The position numbers and the translations under genes were made by a program. Shown in pieces: positions 11,575-33,818 of a DNA stretch of 64,000 nt. The DNA is from Podarcis raffonei. Taxonomy: Eukaryota > Chordata > Lepidosauria > Squamata > Lacertidae. The stretch lies in NCBI RefSeq assembly GCF_027172205.1, contig NC_070614.1, positions 35,330,001-35,394,000 of the forward strand, given 5' to 3'. Every line of letters begins with the position of its first letter. Position 1 is the stretch's first letter. The notes under the pieces were generated by a model, which was not told the DNA's origin, did no database searches, and was given only the letters and a program-made list of their open reading frames with translations.

Positions 11575-11680
11575 CCATACATTTCAAGCCCCTGATGGTT
11601 TTCTATAAGGAGCCCTGGGGACTGTAGTTCGCTAAGGGTGCTGAAAACTGTGGCTCTTTGAAGGGAATGCAGCAGCACCC
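11575..11680. repeat. Partial hairpin repeat of the gggaactgtagtt type
   Basis: It contains ctggggactgtagttcgctaagggtgctgaaaactgtggctctttgaaggg, a half copy of a hairpin family also seen near 13.7, 35.6 and 58.8 kb. Confidence 0.4.
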
Positions 11681-11689
11681 CCAGGGTGA

Positions 11690-13300
11690 TGTGTATTGGG
11701 TGCGTGATGTGGATCCCCCCCCCTCCCTTAACACTCAGTCCGGGCATTGGCTGTTGGCTTCCTTCTCCGTATTGGCAAGTACCAGAATCGGGACAAAACC
11801 ATATTTAGTTGGCTCTGCCTGTCTTTGGCTCCACCTGCTGCTGGGCTCCCTGTCTTCCTCTCTAGCAGCCTCCATGGCAACCAAGAATGGAGGCACCCAG
11901 GAAGAGCTCAGTAGGGCTGAGGGACCTTGAGTAGACTGTCCATATAAGAAGAAAGAGAGAGTATTGGCAGGTGTAGCTTCTCATCAGAGAGGATCACTGT
12001 CCTTTCTTTTTTCTTCTTCACCTGGCTATGCTTCTAGCACAGTATCTATTAAGAAATGTGCAGTCTGCTCCTCTGCATGTCTCCTTAGAAATATGTCCAC
12101 TAAGACTTACTCCTGAGTCAAGAATACATAGGATCACAATTATTGAGGAGTTGGGGTGAGTCCTTAATGCAAAGGCACGTTTTTGAACAACTTGAGCTCC
12201 TTCAGAAATAAATAAAAATGTAAAGGTATTGTTCGTAAACACTGAATGGGCGAGTGGGGATTTGAAAACTGATCTCCCAGGTCCTAATCCAACACACTCA
12301 CCACTCCACCACACTAGTTCTCAAGACCAGGTTACCTGAAAATGGTCTCCTCCTGCTGCATATTCCTATCCTTCTAAATGCTTGTGCCCTGTACATCATG
12401 ACCAGTCAACTGTAGCTCTCTTGCACTCTCTCTTACACAAAGCACAGAACAGTGTGGAAACCACATCTTCAAACATGACAGCAAATTCCTGCCATCAAGC
12501 ACAAGCCTGTTCCAAACACACTTAAAATAAGAGTACAGTCTGAAAGATCAATGGGTCATGGTGGCAGGGAGTGAACACGACCTTTGCCCCTCTCTACAGT
12601 AAGGGAAAGCCTGTTCCCGTGCTTTTCTCTTTGGGGCAAATCCTAACCAAGGGGGCAGGGTGGCTAGTGAGGTGATGAACAGGGAATAGTTCAGGACACC
12701 TTGGTATCAGTACTTTTAATGGCACTCCAAACCAGCAATATCACTGCCTAGCACATCCAGGTCAGAAGGCAAAGATCTGCTGGCTTCAGGCCTTAAACCT
12801 TTCTTTCTTTCAACATATTTTTAAAGGTGAATGGAGAAAATTACAAAACATACTATCATTTCCCTTTTTTAACCAAAACAAGTCTTTTAAATAGATACAA
12901 CAAAAACATAAAAGGAAGGAGAAAAATAGAGTAGGGAAAAGAAAAAAAGAATAAACAGTATAGAAAAGAGGTTAAAAGCGAAAGATAGAAAAATATTATT
13001 CAGAAAATAAAGAACTTCCGATTCTTCATCTATCCACTATATAAAAGCAATACTCACATCATCTAATCCAATATAACACCCCACAAAGCCACTTTCTATG
13101 AACAAAACTTATATTAAACCTCTCTTTCCACTCTCTTCAGTACTACAGCCTGCCTCAGGGCTTAGGATAGAGTTGCTGCAAAGTTAAAATGGTTAAACCC
13201 TAAATCTGTCCTCTGGGGTTAATTGGAAAGAAGGTGGAACACAAATAATAATGCAAGACGAGTTATTTTATTCACTCTCAGTATGGAATTAATAAAGAGC
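11690..13300. other. Spacer between CSTF2 and the first SULT1 gene
   Basis: I recognise no gene here. The part from about 12830 to 13020 is A-rich and possibly derived from an L1 or a poly(A) tail. The rest shows no motif that I can name. Confidence 0.5.
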
Positions 13301-13312
13301 AAACACAATCAT

Positions 13313-13318
13313 TTTATT
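13313..13318 (-). terminator. Poly(A) signal AATAAA for the first SULT1 gene
   Basis: The AATAAA lies about 150 nt beyond the stop codon, which gives a 3' UTR of ordinary short length. It is the first canonical hexamer downstream. Confidence 0.6.
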
Positions 13319-13466
13319 TCACAAATCATTGATTTTTTTAAAAAAGGTAAATTTCAAAACAAACATGCACAACCTATGTGGTCCTTGCTTGTGGCTACAC
13401 GGTCTATTTTGTTTAGTGCAGGCCCAAGCTCCGGGCATGGGATTGATGAAGAGCACAGAGGGGTGC

Positions 13467-16629
<3,163 letters not shown>

Positions 16630-17296
16630 CTGGCAATACAGGAACAGCAAGTATAGCACCTGCTTTTAAGTAGCCAGCCTGCTTCCTTTCTACATCTGCT
16701 GTCAGCAGCCGCTGGTCAGTTTTACTTTTCTTCCCTGACTCACAGTTTCTTTTATCTTTTCCCCCTTCTCTCTCAATCTCACTTCCTGAAATTGTTTTGG
16801 GTTCCTCCAGATGACCTCAAAACCCTCCTGCTTTTTCTGGTGCAAAGCTTATGCAGAGGTTAGATTATAGTCTTCATTTAGTATTTGGTCTGGTTTGTCT
16901 GCTGGGTGAGCATTCATGCAGATTTGCTTGTGGGGTACTTATATACAAATTGCTGTTAATCATTTGTTCATCTCACTTTTCCAATGCCATTCTTTTAAAA
17001 ATTGATGAGTTATGCAACAGAGTACTTTAATCCACTTTAATTGCCCATGTTTAAGTTTCCCAGCAGGCGCATGAATTCCTCCAGCAAAATGCTGGCATTC
17101 TAGAGGCCCCTTTGATGACCCGGGAACGGGATTGGGTGTCTGTGCAGGTGCGGATGGAGAGAGGGGAGTGTGAGGTTTTGGCTGAGTTTCCTCACATGCC
17201 TTGGCCTGGGGGTTTTATCGGCACCTTCAACTGAAGTCACTGTACGGCTTTTAAACCTTTGTGGGGATATCTGCACCCTGATTTCCGCTCCCTTTA
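16630..17296. other. Upstream flank of the first SULT1 gene
   Basis: This is where the SULT1 promoter should lie. I see no GC-rich island and no clear TATA box. No repeat is recognised. Confidence 0.4.
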
Positions 17297-17648
17297 GGTA
17301 AAGGTAAAGGGACCCCTAACCATTAGGTCCAGTCCTGACCGACTCTTGGGTTGCGGTACTCATCTTGCTTTATTGGCCAAGGGAGCCGGCGTACAGCTTC
17401 CGGGTTATGTGGCCAGCATGACTAAGCCGCTTCTGGTGAACCAGAGCAGCGCATGGAAACGCCGTTTACCTTCCCGCCGGAGTGGTACCTATTTATCTAC
17501 TTGCACTGGTGTGCTTTCGAACTGCTAGATGGGCAGGAGCTGGGACCGAAGAACGGGAGCTCACCCTGTCGTGGGGATTCGAACCGCTGACCTTCTGATC
17601 AGCAAGTCCTAGGCTCTGTGGTTTAACCCACAGCGCCACCCGCATCCC
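17297..17648 (-). mobile_element. tRNA-derived SINE, about 350 bp
   Basis: On the minus strand the head reads gggtggcgctgtgggttaaa ... ggttcgaatcc (B box) ... ggtgagctcc. The body continues to ctttacctttacc at the far end. The same family is seen near-complete at 51.1-51.5 kb and truncated at 59.2 kb. It is familiar from lizard genomes. I do not know its formal name. Confidence 0.75.
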
Positions 17649-17884
17649 TGTACATCCACTTCCTTTACACACCTACATTTGGGCGGGGTGAGCAGAAATT
17701 ACATCAGGATCTAGAGATCTCTGATTGATTCATAGTAGACGGTCACAGGTTTCTGGCTCCCAAATGGCCATCAAAATGACTTTTCTCACCCATATAAATT
17801 CGCTAGCAGAAATCGAAGGAAGTTAACCAGAAATGGACTTTTGTGTGAAAGCTGGGGAATAAACAAATCAAACTTTTGAATTCT

Positions 17885-18120
17885 ATCAGTTTCTCATTTC
17901 TGCAAGCTTACATTCAGTTCTCCATATTTCCCCAACAATTTGCAAAGAAATAAAAAAAATCTCATGAAAAATAATCAGAATTAAAAATGAATTTCTCCTA
18001 ATATGCAGTTTTGACTAAAATACACATTTTTGATGCATTTCCCCTTCACACAATACATTTTTGTATGCTCTTCTCACTAATACATGCATTTTACAAATAC
18101 TTTATCCTAATGCAGGAGTT
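17885..18120. repeat. Unclassified AT-rich repeat with internal near-repeats, copy 1
   Basis: It contains repeated phrases of the form tttctcctaata, catttttgatgcatttcccc and ctcactaatacatgcatttt. Similar sequence recurs at about 30118-30265 and 31855-32110. It is too irregular for a clean satellite and has no coding signal. It could be an unclassified interspersed element. Confidence 0.45.
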
Positions 18121-19455
18121 TCCAGTCCATGGCCTGCAAGCTTTGTTGAGGTTGTCAGTGGTAAAAATATAAATAAAAATCATACCACATCAAGCACAGC
18201 ACAATTTCTTCAACAGGCAGACAAATCAGTAAGTAGTCTGTCAAGACCCTTGCAATTTTCAAGTGGTCTGTGAGGGGAAAGTTTTCAGAATTACTACCCT
18301 TGTACATATATTTTTGGATTGAGAACTAGAGAAGTGCAAATGTGGAAGGTTTGCAGTTTGCTTTGATTTGCATATTGTTTCACAAAGTACAGATTGGAAG
18401 GCTCAGCTTTCAATGCAAACTGAATCCAACTCCCCCCCCCCCCATCTTTAATGAAAGTTCAGTTCAGTTCTTCTGTTCCTGAAAGCAAACTTCTAGGCTC
18501 CAGATGTGCTCAGCAGCACTCCCGTTTGTTTATTGTCTAGGGACACTTCTATTCCAGATGACCTGTTTCTAGAACATTCATCCTGCTTTGTTTGTGGGGT
18601 TGTCATACAACATCAGCTGTTCACTGAGGAGACATTTATTTGTGGGGCCATGATACAATACTGCAAATGTTATCCCACGCTTTCTAGTGAATTTTCTTTA
18701 CTGCAAGACGTCCAAGTTTTTTTGGTTTGTTGCACACGAGTGCCAAAGCCATTTCAGTTGTATAGCCCAAAGTGTATCAAAACAAAGGATGACGAATCTG
18801 TGGCCTGGCAGATATTCTGGGACTCCATCCCCATCAAGCCCCAGTCAGGGATGACGATGGCAACAGGAGTCTAGATAGGGTTGCCATATGTCTGGTTTCT
18901 CCTGGACACGTCCTCTTTTTCAAGGTTAAGATTTCTGTCCGGGCAGATTTTTTAAATTAGGCAAAATGTCCAGGTTTTTTTTGTTTGTTTGGCACCATTA
19001 GTAGGTACCATTAGTAGGTGGCAATGCTACTAAACAGAAAGAAAACAGAAAGTCACCCCTGCTTCTCCTCCGCATCAACAGACTATGGCCACTCTTGCGA
19101 TTTTCCTATCCCTACGGTGACTTGCGGAGTCGCCGGCACTTCTGGCTTCTTCCACATCTGGGTCAAAAGATTCCGCTTTGTTAATTCCCTTTCAGCCGCT
19201 CAGGGAGCCTTGTGAGGTGAGACGTGATGCTACGCAGGGAGGAGCAAACTTGAACATCTTCCTTTCTTGTGGTAGGCCCAGGGTGAGAGCGAAGCGTGTG
19301 TCTGGCCATTGGGAGCCGAGAGAGGGGGGCAGAGGACTTGCCTGCCCACCTCCCCCTTTCACAGGGTCCAGCCGGGATGAGGGCGAGAGGCCCTTCCTCC
19401 TACCCTGCACCGCCCAATTCACTGCTGCTCACGTTTTGCAGCTCCCCACCCAGCC
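18121..19455. other. Non-coding spacer
   Basis: I recognise no gene. A C-run occurs at about 18434. The stretch at 18885-19000 (tgtctggtttctcctggacacg, then tttgtttgtttgg) looks like a decayed interspersed repeat. The interval 19190-19455 is GC-richer with no identified function. Confidence 0.4.
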
Positions 19456-19889
19456 GTGTTAGTGATGTATGGAAGTGAAAGCTGGACCATAAAGAAGGCT
19501 GATCGCCGAAGAATTGATGCTTTTGAATTATGGTGCTGGAGGAGACTCTTGAGAGTCCCATGGACTGCAAGAAGATCAAACCTATCCATTCTTAAGGAAA
19601 TCAGCGCTGAGTGCTCACTGGAAGGACAGATCCTGAAGCTGAGGCTCCAATACTTTGGCCACCTCATGAGAAGAGAAGAGCCCCTGGAAAAGACCCTGGT
19701 GTTGGGAAAGATGGAGAGCACAAGGAGAAGGGGACGACAGAGGACGAGATGGTTGGGCAGTGTTCTCGAAGCTACAAACATGAGTCTGACCAAACTGCGG
19801 GAGGCAGTGGAAGACAGAAGTGCCTGGTGTGCTCTGGTCCATGGGGTCACGAAGAGTCGGACACGACTAAACGACTAAACAACAACAAC
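19456..19889 (+). mobile_element. BovB (RTE) LINE, 3' end of ORF2
   Basis: The translation carries the BovB reverse-transcriptase C-terminus: YGSESWTIKKADRRRIDAFE, CWRRLLRVPWTARRSN, SILKEIS, LQYFGHLMRRE, RRRGRQRTRW and HGVTKSRTRL. It ends cacgactaaacgactaaacaacaacaac, the BovB 3' terminus. The frame is open over 140 codons, so this copy is fairly young. It is 5'-truncated and is not a host gene. Confidence 0.93.
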
Positions 19890-21565
19890 CCAGCCATGTG
19901 CTCAGCACTGTGCAAGAGGCCGAAGCGATAAACCTGGAGTTGGGCTCCCTCTATCTTGATGTGTTTTATAGTGACTCGGGTATAAAACACCTGAGCTTTT
20001 CTTGCCCCTCACCCTGCTTGCTATCTATCCCAGAGGTTCAAACAGAGAAAGGGACTTTCTCGTCACCTGCTACCTGAAGCCTTTAGCTGGAATTTGAACT
20101 TTGGGCCTCTGCAGCGCATGTGCTTGAACACTAGGCTTTAGCCCAGGGGTGGGGGCTCTGTGTCCTCTTTTTTGCTCTTCAGAATATGGCAACCCTTGTG
20201 TAGCAACACCTGGAGGGCCATAGGTCCCCCACACTTGATCTAAACAGATCCAAAAAGCCTGATGTCTGCCGACTGCTGCTCTGTACCATGTACAACGGTT
20301 GCAAACAATCACAACACAGATTGATTTTTGGCTTATTATGTAGGAATGATGCCATTGTCCCCTCTTCAGTGTCCCTCAATGGTTCAGATCTCACGTCCCG
20401 GAGTACATTCACTGGAATTTTGCCCAGCCCTTTCACAAGAAAAACGAAAGAATGAAAGCAACTAATGACTCATTTTGTTCCTTACCCATTTGAGGAACTA
20501 GAAACAGATACGGTAGGCCTGATGGTCTACTGAGCAGAGGGGGTGGAAACTGGGATTAAATTTTAAATCCACTTGGCCGGGTCGATTGTAATGTGTTGGC
20601 TGTTTACATGGAAGCTGCTAGAAATAATTTGGAGGCATGGTAGTATATCTGCCATTGAAAATGAACCTCTGGGATAACAACAGGGTGAGAGATTTTACAT
20701 AATTAAGGAGGTTAAGCAAAACTCGGGGGGGGCAGCTTGATAATATAGTTCCTGAAATTGAGTAACATGATCAGAATAAAAAGTAACATGATCAGAATAA
20801 AAATATTAGGGGTGAGGAGAAGAGTTAGCAATTGAAGGAGAACACCCCTCTGTAATGGTTGTTGGTTGTTTACTCATTTTTCTCCATCTTATATTTGCTG
20901 TAGGGGGAACAATTAGAGAGGGCATTTTCCAGGCATTTGATGACACTCTCAACAAACATTGTTTGTTACTGTTATTGTTAAAATGCAATTTGGAAATTGT
21001 GCTTCTGCATATTTGCTTGTGTCATGAGAAGCCATGATCAGAGCGGGGAGTTAATAAATGAAGCTCTCAGTGTTACGTATTTCTATGCTAACAAAAGAAT
21101 GTATCTTTTTAATTGTATCTTTTACTTGAGGAATGCAACTGTTGACTCTACCAAATGTATCACCTTTTGTATCTTTCAAAAAAGTGTTTTTTACACTAGA
21201 AAATGTAACTAGAATAGAAAAATGTAACTGGAAGAATGTAGCCAAAATATTTTATATTCTATGTGACTTTCCATTGCTGTATACTTGATCTGTCAATATT
21301 CTGATGTTCACAAACTGTCAAATACCTTCAAGCACCACAGCGCCACCTACTGGGTCTACAAATGACATTGTGAATACACCCAAAATGCAACATAAAATCA
21401 GTTTAATTAATAAAAGTATGCAGAGAGGAAACTTCACACCAGCAATGATAAACATGCAGAAACAGGACTTCACACCAAGACTGATAACCGTTTCCCAAAT
21501 ATCCAGCCATTTAATCTGCATACCGATCATCCCAAAACCTCCGGAATTTCTTCCTGAAAATGAAG
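19890..21565. other. Non-coding spacer between SULT1 genes
   Basis: No gene recognised. There is a half hAT-like hairpin at about 20180-20230 and a tandem duplication of gtaacatgatcagaataaaaa at about 20762-20802. The rest is AT-rich without a motif that I can name. Confidence 0.4.
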
Positions 21566-21569
21566 CAAA

Positions 21570-21910
21570 AACAGAACTGTGAGTCAAGATCCGCTTTTAT
21601 TCCCAACCTCAAAGCAGACATCTTCATTAACAACACCCAAGATCTTACAACATCCCACTTACCTTATGTTAATCCTCTCTTCGCTCCATTTCTGTCATTT
21701 TTCTGTATCATTGATCTGTATGGAAATGAAAAGGTATTTAAGTAAAGGCAGTTCCTTTGTTCAAGGTTCTCACTCCATCCTTCTGTTACACGAGTGGGAA
21801 CCCTGTTGCAACAGTCTTCTGTTCTTTGAAAATAAAGATCAGACTTTGCTTTTTCGCCAATCCTGATGTGGTCTCTGTCATTTCCCGACCGGTTCGGAGC
21901 CACCACAAGA
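21570..21910 (+). mobile_element. Candidate solo LTR (fossil), unclassified
   Basis: A TATA-like gtatttaagtaaag near 21733 is followed about 90 nt later by aaaataaagatcagac and then a GC-richer stretch. That order resembles U3-R-U5 of a retroviral-type LTR. The boundaries are guesses, no internal region is present and no flanking duplication was recognised. Confidence 0.3.
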
Positions 21911-22750
21911 GTCCGGTCCTCCTTCCAAGGCTAGGACCCCCTTGGGGAAGCAATAATATTTATTTCACTTGTGTTTGCATTACAGCTGAAAGCTTTCTTA
22001 CGCTTGCTATGTGCTGTAGTCCTGCAAAAAGGTCCAGTATAATAATTAAAAACTAGATGACTACAGGAGGCCAGAGCTTTGTGCTGTTCTTTTGCTTCTG
22101 TCCTTCTTGTAAGCAACCTTCTGCATAGGAGAGCATCCCAGCTTGATTGTGCAGCTGGCCATTCCTCTATTTCCCTAAAGACCCATCTCGCTCTAGGAGA
22201 TTGAACTCACACAAGGCAAGAGCCTTGGGAGGCTTCCAAGAGAATCATATGCACAAAGAATTATTCCTCTGTTAATAAATTTCACAAAGCAAGCCTGGTT
22301 AATTTGCTAATATACAAGCCTGCGAAGCAACATGTTTTTACAGAAGCTGCCTCACCCAAAATGAAGATCATGCTTTATGCAAACAAGCAAGCCAGCTTCA
22401 CAAACCATGGCTTGAAGTTGGGCTGTTTGAAACTGGCCATAGGTAGCATTAAATCACGATCCCCTCTTTAGACAAAGCGAGAAGGCATGGTTAACAAAAA
22501 ATGGAAAAGAACGCTTCTGCAAGCCTCTTCTTGGCAATGCAAGAGGAAGAGACGGGACTGTTTGAGTCTGGAAAGACACCAAACTCGTCCCTGCAGTGCT
22601 AAGCCACAGTTCAGCAATATCTCCAAAAAGTCCCAGGGGTACAGATTTTGTATCAATAAAATGTTAATTAAAGTCAAATAACAGTTCATGTTAAACCTGT
22701 GATTGCAATATTGTTTTTTGGGGAGGGTGTTTTTTTTGAAGCCCATTGTT

Positions 22751-22960
22751 TTTTGCTGGACCCTGCTGGACACACTGGACTTGGCTGAACTTGCTGGACC
22801 GTACTGAACTGGTTGACTGTGCTGGACTTATTGGACTGAACTTGTTAGATCTTGCTGAATTTATTTGACCTTGGTGAACTTTGGTGGGCCTGGCTGGACC
22901 GCTTTGAATCTTATTGGGCCTTGCTGGACTTTGCTGCATTTTGTTGAGACTTGTTGGCTT
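22751..22960. repeat. Degenerate minisatellite with a 10-bp period
   Basis: About 20 successive decamers follow the pattern ttgctggacc with substitutions but very few phase changes (ttgctggacc, gtactgaact, ggttgactgt, ttggtgaact, tggctggacc, ttgctggact). The minus strand is open over 82 codons, rich in Ser/Pro/Ala/Arg/Gln, but this follows from the repeat. Function unknown. Confidence 0.8.
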
Positions 22961-24597
22961 TCAGCTGAATAAAGTAGCCAGTGCTGGCTGGCTGGTGCCC
23001 ATTGGGGTAGAAGGCAGGGAGATCAGCAATAGGTGGAGCAAATTACTGTATAGTTTTGTCCCCATCCTCCTCCCTGCTGAGTTGCACAAGGCGATGTTGA
23101 GACTAAGGAGGAAAAAGGTGACACAGGCACAGGAAGACAAGCAGATGGTGGCCGATGAGACCAGGCTGAGTTTAGAGGGGCAGTGCCCCATTTGCCCCTC
23201 CTGGGCCACTGGCTAGTCTCCTCTGCAAGTAACAGAATTTAGGAACCTTTATACCTTATCTTGTTGGGATTTGAATGATATTAGAAATAAATAGATGGGT
23301 GTTTCTTCTCTTCTTACTTACTATGGAAAGTATACTTCAATGCCATGATCATACAAGAGCTAGTTTTGAACATGAATGGGAACAGGATCTCGGCAAATCA
23401 ATCACTACAAAAAAAGGGGAATTACTGTGGTTAAGAAATGTGATGCTAGTAACTCTTGAAGAATAGTTTAATTTTTGATAGCTCACCAACCTTTAAAGAA
23501 CTGTATTGGATGCCGATTTGCTACTGAGCCGAATTTTAAGGTGCTTTTGTTGACTTATACAGTTGTAAACAACTCAGGGCCTGGATATCTGAAGAAACCC
23601 CTGCCTTTATGTTAATATTTTATTGTGCAGCAATTTGCAATTGTTTTTATTAAAGATTGTGCATCTGTATATATGTGCACTGGCCTGGTATCATTTTGTA
23701 GGAAGGGCAGTATAAATATTAAATTTCCACTGTCACATTTAGTTTGGCCCTTAGAAGATTATAAGCTTAGTTACAGACCAATTTACCTTTTTTCATATAC
23801 TTTGATTACCTGGGGCCAAAGAGTCTGATGCCAATTTGCACATCGTACTGTGATGCAACATTGACAAGCTTAGAGCTGGAATTTTCTGTAATAATTTCCC
23901 CTTCCTCTCCACTTTTCATTACATTAGGCTTAGCAACTGATGAGAGAAAGCATCCCAGCCTCAATTGCTTCCCTGCCTTTATGAGCAGCTTGAGCTTCAG
24001 AAATTAACAAGTTGAACATGAACAGAAGCAAGTTGCTGTCAAAGGCATTGGGAGAAAGTCCTGTGAACCCTACTGAGGGCACAATGGTATACTGTACACA
24101 AGAACTTCCGGATTTCATAGAAGCTTCCCTTTACTAAAGCCAGAACTTGAGATTTGCAGCTGTCATTCATTTATTACATTAACCTCTTGCCCTTCCTTCT
24201 AAAAGAGCCCAGGATGCTATGGTTCCTGTTGTCACAAGCCCATTGGTTCGATCAGCGCATTAGGTGGATGTTGTTCCCAGCCCAATCCCTGATCGGTTGC
24301 CACTGGTGCCATTTCCAGGGATGCTGTGGGTGGGCCTGTCTGTTGTTTCTGTCCCATTTTCATTTCATCTGGTTGGGTCTTTAACTTTCCCCCCGGCCAT
24401 GCCAAAGCAGAGCAACCACTGAATAGGACAGCATACTGCCACAGCCAACGTCTGAATCTCAGACAGATCTGCCAGGCTCCTAGTTCAACCTCCTATCACC
24501 CAAAGAACCCAGGTTCCTTTCTGTCCACTCCCACCGACTCATCTCCTTTTGTCGCACACGCACACTGTGCCCACAATCATTCTTAACGGTGCCTACA
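22961..24597. other. Spacer with an old LINE fragment
   Basis: Around 23480-23640 the plus strand resembles the end of an L2/CR1-type ORF and tail (aaagaactgtattggatgcc, aacaactcagggcctgg). No gene is recognised elsewhere in the interval. Confidence 0.45.
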
Positions 24598-24603
24598 TTT
24601 ATT
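24598..24603 (-). terminator. Probable ancestral poly(A) signal of the second SULT1 gene
   Basis: AATAAA on the minus strand lies 56 nt beyond the outer copy of the target duplication of the L1 insertion at 24677-26135. Without that L1 it would be about 78 nt downstream of the SULT1 stop codon, a normal distance. That makes it the likely original 3' end of the gene. Confidence 0.55.
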
Positions 24604-24676
24604 ACAACCAAAGCTGAATGGCAAAAGAACCTGTTGTGTGCCTTGATGGAAACGGTTCCAAGAGGGGCAGTTTTCT

Positions 24677-26135
24677 TTCTTTCTTTTCCTATTTATTAGT
24701 TTGGTTTCACTTATTAAAAATTACAGTCATATCACAACACATTCCAACAGTTCAAGATTCCCACAAATCTCTCTGGACTTCCCACCTCTCTCTCTGTGGG
24801 TCCCATTGTCAAACCCTTTCTGCTGCATCTTTTATATTCATCCAGATTTTTGTAGCACCATTATATCCATAGTTCTTGTTACATTACAAGTGTTATTACA
24901 ATCACGCTAACTACTTTAACTGTTTACAGTGGTCTCCAAGGTATGTTATTAACCCCCCCCAATTCCTTATTAAAGTTTTGTTCTTCCTGATTTCTGATTT
25001 TTCCAGTCATCTTTGTCATTTTGGCATAGTCCATCAACTTGATCTGCCATTCTGCTCTGGTAGGGACTTTGTCTTCTTTCCATCTCTGGGTTATCAACAT
25101 CCACACAGCTGTTGTTGCGTACATGAGCAGTCTTCTCTGGTCCTTTAGGATTTCAGCACCTACAATTCCTTATAAAAAAAGCCTCTGTGGGTGTTTTTTT
25201 TAAAAAAAGTTATTTTAAACATTCCCCCCCAATTCATTATATATAATTTCCCAGAATGCTTTTATTACCTTGCACGTCCACCACATATGATAAAAGGTGC
25301 CTTCTTTTTCTTTAAATTTCCAACCAATATTTGTACCTTTCTTGTACCTTTCTTATACATTTTTGCTAACTTACTAGGAGTTAAATACCAACGGTACATC
25401 ATTTTCATATAATTTTCTTTCAATGTATAACATGCTGTAAATTTCAAATCAGTTCTCCATAACTTCTTCCATGATGAAAGCTGAATATTATTCCCCAGAT
25501 CTCGCCCAGTGTATCATTGCTGATTTAACCTTTTCATATTTTGTATACCATTCCAAAAGCAGTCTATACGCTTTAGAAAGTAATTTTACAGTGTTGTCCA
25601 ACAATTATTTTCTAAACCTTGAAGTTTCATTACTAAAACCCTTCCTTTTATCTATTTTTAAAAAATAATTTATTTGATGATATTATAACCAGTCAGTTGA
25701 TAAATCTCATATCCTCAAAATCCTTCAATTTCAACTGGTGTTCTGCTTCCATTAACAGGTCCATATATGTTGCCCAGTCATTTCTCATATTTACATTTTT
25801 AAAGGATATTGCTTCCAGTAGGGAAAGCCACCATGGCATTTTCTGTTCTAGTAAATTATATTTCTCCCATACCACATAAATTGATTTTCTTACAAAATGA
25901 TTCAAGAATACTTTATACACGTTTCCCTTTTCATACCATAGACATGCATGCCAACCAAACCTATTATCATGACTCTCAAGGTCTAAAATATTACTATTTT
26001 TTCAAATTATCCATTCCCGAAGCCAGCAAAGGCAGCATGCTTCATAATATAACCTTGAGTTTGATAGGGAGAAGCCACCTCTTTCTTTCGAATCTATTAA
26101 TAATTTGTAATTTTTTCTTGGCCAAGAATAAAATA
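24677..26135 (-). mobile_element. 5'-truncated L1 inserted in the SULT1 3' UTR
   Basis: The minus strand encodes L1 ORF2 C-terminal pieces (WATYMDLLMEAEHQLKLK, KENYMKMMYRWYLTPSKLAK, PTRAEWQIKLMDYAKMTKM, TGKIRNQEEQNF). It ends in an A-rich tail (aataaataggaaaagaaag on the minus strand). It is flanked by an exact 18-bp duplication, caagaggggcagttttct, at 24659-24676 and 26136-26153. The reading frame is interrupted, so the copy is not active. The inner duplication ends 4 bp short of the SULT1 stop codon. Confidence 0.88.
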
Positions 26136-26157
26136 CAAGAGGGGCAGTTTTCTGAGT

Positions 26158-32582
<6,425 letters not shown>

Positions 32583-33818
32583 GGTCCGAGGTGCAAGGGT
32601 TGTGTAGCCCTTCACAAAGAAAGCAGCAGCCTCCCAGATGTTATTCTCTAAGAGGGTTCTCCACTTCCACTCCACAACTGTGTTTCTCTTCCTGCTTCCA
32701 GGCACAGTTGCTTCACAGCCTGTTTTATTTCATCACTCTTATGCAATCTAAAGGGCAACAGGCGAGTTCCTCATTCAGGAAAAGTCCAACCCCAGGAAAC
32801 AGCGTTGATTTTATCATTTCAATCCAGCCCATTGTTTTACCAGCCAACAGAATGGCTGCAGGGGGTGGATGGGTGGAGTATAGGCAGGCTGAATACTATG
32901 CTTTTCCTCCCAGAACCTCCAATTTGTTCATTTTGTCCGCTGTTTGCTTAGATCTCAAGATTTCTCTGCAAGTAATCCAAGAATCTTGGCTGCTTCTTCT
33001 ACCCTCAGCCTGAAAAGCCTCTTTTCCTCTCGCAGGAAATCCAGACCTCACACAAGTTCTTTCAGACCACAACTAAACTCTTTCCATTGCCTGGTGGAGG
33101 GATTTTATCGGAGTCATTGCCTTTCCTGTGTTGAAATTCTTTGGCTCAGCACCAGACTGTGTAAAAAAAACAAAACAAAAAACTAAGAGATAATAGCAAG
33201 TAATAGCTAATGGAGGAACGACATAAAAGCCCCTCTGGGTATATAAACAACAAATATATAGGGTAGCTGTGTTTGTCGGTGAGGGAAAACTCCAAAATCC
33301 ACAGTTGAGTAATCACCTTTACTGGGACTAAGGAAAACATAACAAATTAGCATGCGAGTTCTGCAGAATTCATTCACAGGCGTAGTATCTGAGTGGTCCA
33401 CGTTAGCAAAGTGGCTGGGATAATGCAGACAGAGTCAAGAGAGAAAATAAACAGACCAAATTTATTGAGGAGAACAGATCCAGGTGAACATATCCTGGTC
33501 TCAAAAATAAATCAAGAGGCAATAGAGGCCCAGTCAGGCCTAGAGAATGAACCCTGGGATCTTGTACACGGCAGTCAGAATGTCCACAAGTTCCACCTCC
33601 CATCTTCATGTTGGGAAATATTTCCCGGGTTAAAATTCTTGCACAAGAGACCTGCCAGAAAAGAAAACATTGCACCCCCTGTCTAGAATACTCAAAGTCA
33701 CAGATCTCCTACTCTAAAGGCAATACAGCTGCAATTCTGTGTACACTTACTTGGGAATATGCATTATTGATCTGGAGCATCAGGATGTATATTTCCATAG
33801 AGATGTGAACATTTAAAG
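32583..33818. other. Divergent spacer between SULT1 and PITP genes
   Basis: This is the upstream flank of the second SULT1 gene. No GC-rich island occurs on this side. Around 33320-33690 the minus strand has LTR-like order (a long AT/GC mixture, then caataaatttgg); it may be another LTR fossil, but I could not set its ends. No gene is recognised. Confidence 0.35.

Noticed and set aside
19456-19878. 140-codon ORF as a host gene
   Set aside because: Its protein is the BovB reverse-transcriptase C-terminus and it ends at the BovB 3' terminus.
22691-22939. Ser/Pro/Ala-rich minus-strand ORF as a low-complexity protein
   Set aside because: It is a direct product of the 10-bp tandem repeat, with no start context, exon partners or family match.
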